32,465 nt of DNA from Calditrichaceae bacterium (GTDB lineage Bacteria > Calditrichota > Calditrichia > RBG-13-44-9 > J075), in NCBI GenBank assembly GCA_013360445.1, contig JABWBP010000092.1, positions 1-32,465 of the forward strand. Direction: 5' to 3'. The first letter of the stretch is position 1, and every line of letters begins with the position of its first letter. The position numbers were made by a program, and so were the translations under genes. The notes under the pieces are model-generated. The model ran no database searches. It was not told the origin of the DNA and saw only the letters and a list, made by a program, of their open reading frames with translations. Shown piece by piece: positions 31,839 through 32,465 of this stretch.

Positions 31839-32465
31839 ATGAAGTTACGCAAATCATTGATGGTAATGGCTGGCGGTATTTTGCTCTTGAACGCTTTATT
31901 GTTCGGCGGCGAGAAGATCAAAGTCACCGCGGCGCCCCTTTCCGGTCAGGCGGCCATCGGCCAGACCATTGACGTGCCGGTGAACGTGGACATGTCCGCC
32001 ACTGCGGAAAAATTAGGCAGCTACACCATCGACGTCAGTTGGGATACCCAGGCGCTGCAATACTTAGGCTACAGCGGCGGGGCGGTTAGCGGCTTCGAGA
32101 ACCCGGTGGTGAACGAACAGAACGCCGCGCGGGGCAGGCTGCGCGCCGCCCACGCTTATCCCTACGGGGCGGAAGGGGTGGTCAACGTCCTCAACCTGAA
32201 ATTCCAGGTGGTGGGCAGCGCCGGGGCCAAAAGCTCCCTGAACGTGAGCTTCACGGCCATGGCCGCGGCGCGCACCTTTACGAACCTGCTGCCGCAGGTG
32301 GAGATCGCCGAAAGCGCCCTGGAAGTAACTTCCGCGGATGCGCCGGAGAGCTACGGGATCGAGAACTTCCCCAATCCCTTCAACCCGGCCACGGAGATCC
32401 GTTACCAGCTTCCTAAGGAGAGCAAGGTGGAGATCGTGGTGTTCAACGTGTTAGGCCAGAAGGTG
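31839..32465 (+). CDS. Cohesin-like secreted protein with sorting domain (3' end outside window)
   Basis: 209 codons are open to the window edge. ATG 31839 has AGGAGGT six bases upstream. Signal peptide ~1-24. Residues ~26-165 fit a type I cohesin-like jelly-roll: [59 protein letters not shown]. From ~171 [18 protein letters not shown] and [10 protein letters not shown] begin a T9SS-type sorting domain, cut by the window. Probably a surface-attached partner for dockerin proteins; the cohesin call is by strand pattern and motifs, not by search. Confidence 0.75.
   Translation, partial: MKLRKSLMVMAGGILLLNALLFGGEKIKVTAAPLSGQAAIGQTIDVPVNVDMSATAEKLGSYTIDVSWDTQALQYLGYSGGAVSGFENPVVNEQNAARGRLRAAHAYPYGAEGVVNVLNLKFQVVGSAGAKSSLNVSFTAMAAARTFTNLLPQVEIAESALEVTSADAPESYGIENFPNPFNPATEIRYQLPKESKVEIVVFNVLGQKV

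Noticed and set aside
1-32465. tRNA, rRNA, prophage or integrase attachment site
   Set aside because: No cloverleaf with a conserved T-loop, no rRNA-like stretch and no phage or integrase genes were seen on either strand.

Overview
The window reads as a chromosomal segment of a moderately GC-rich bacterium from the FCB side of the tree. The best guess is a Calditrichota- or KSB1-like lineage. This rests on three secreted proteins that end in, or run into, a type IX secretion-style C-terminal sorting domain (NFPNPFNP motif, FlgD-like fold), a PorZ-like propeller protein, a dockerin/cohesin gene pair and dense intergenic palindromes. No rRNA, tRNA, CRISPR array or phage genes were seen, so the taxonomic assignment is inference.

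Layout. 1-1285: 3' end of a large Ig-repeat surface protein, followed by a terminator. 1404-3904 (minus): a PhoB/PhoR-type response regulator and histidine kinase, translationally coupled. 4194-6233 (minus): an SGNH hydrolase with TPRs. 6386-7186: a Y1 (IS200/REP-associated) transposase followed by three alternating REP-like hairpin units. 7210-15432 (plus): an exported pullulanase-type GH13, the fluoride channel FluC with its DUF190 partner, a multipass membrane protein with an overlapping CPBP protease, and a lipoprotein GH13 amylase. 15557-17627: a ferritin-like protein and an aldehyde dehydrogenase. 17751-19838: a transglutaminase-like protein, a PAP2 phosphatase and an isoprenylcysteine-methyltransferase-like enzyme. 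19874-26332 (minus): a second SGNH hydrolase, a membrane-anchored protein of unknown function, a TMTC-like GT-C protein and the PorZ-like propeller. 26660-30754 (minus): a complete riboflavin operon ribD-ribE-ribBA-ribH behind an FMN riboswitch and a consensus sigma-70 promoter. 30933-32465 (plus): a dockerin-bearing secreted protein followed by a cohesin-like protein that leaves the window.

How parts work together. The two GH13 enzymes both carry export signals and could degrade alpha-glucan outside the cytoplasm (branch-point cleavage by one, maltooligosaccharide release by the other). The rib genes cover the committed steps from GTP to riboflavin except a dedicated phosphatase. The dockerin and cohesin genes are adjacent and may encode a surface-bound pair.

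The most unusual feature is in the gaps. Most intergenic gaps that do not hold a promoter or riboswitch carry an imperfect palindrome built from a short repeated word (about 7-10 nt) whose sequence changes from locus to locus (TAGTGTTT, CACAGAG, GCGTGAT, ACGTAAT, GCGCATG, CCATTTAA). Several start within a few bases of a stop codon or even supply the last codons of a gene. These and the REP/transposase locus are the best candidates for something not well described.
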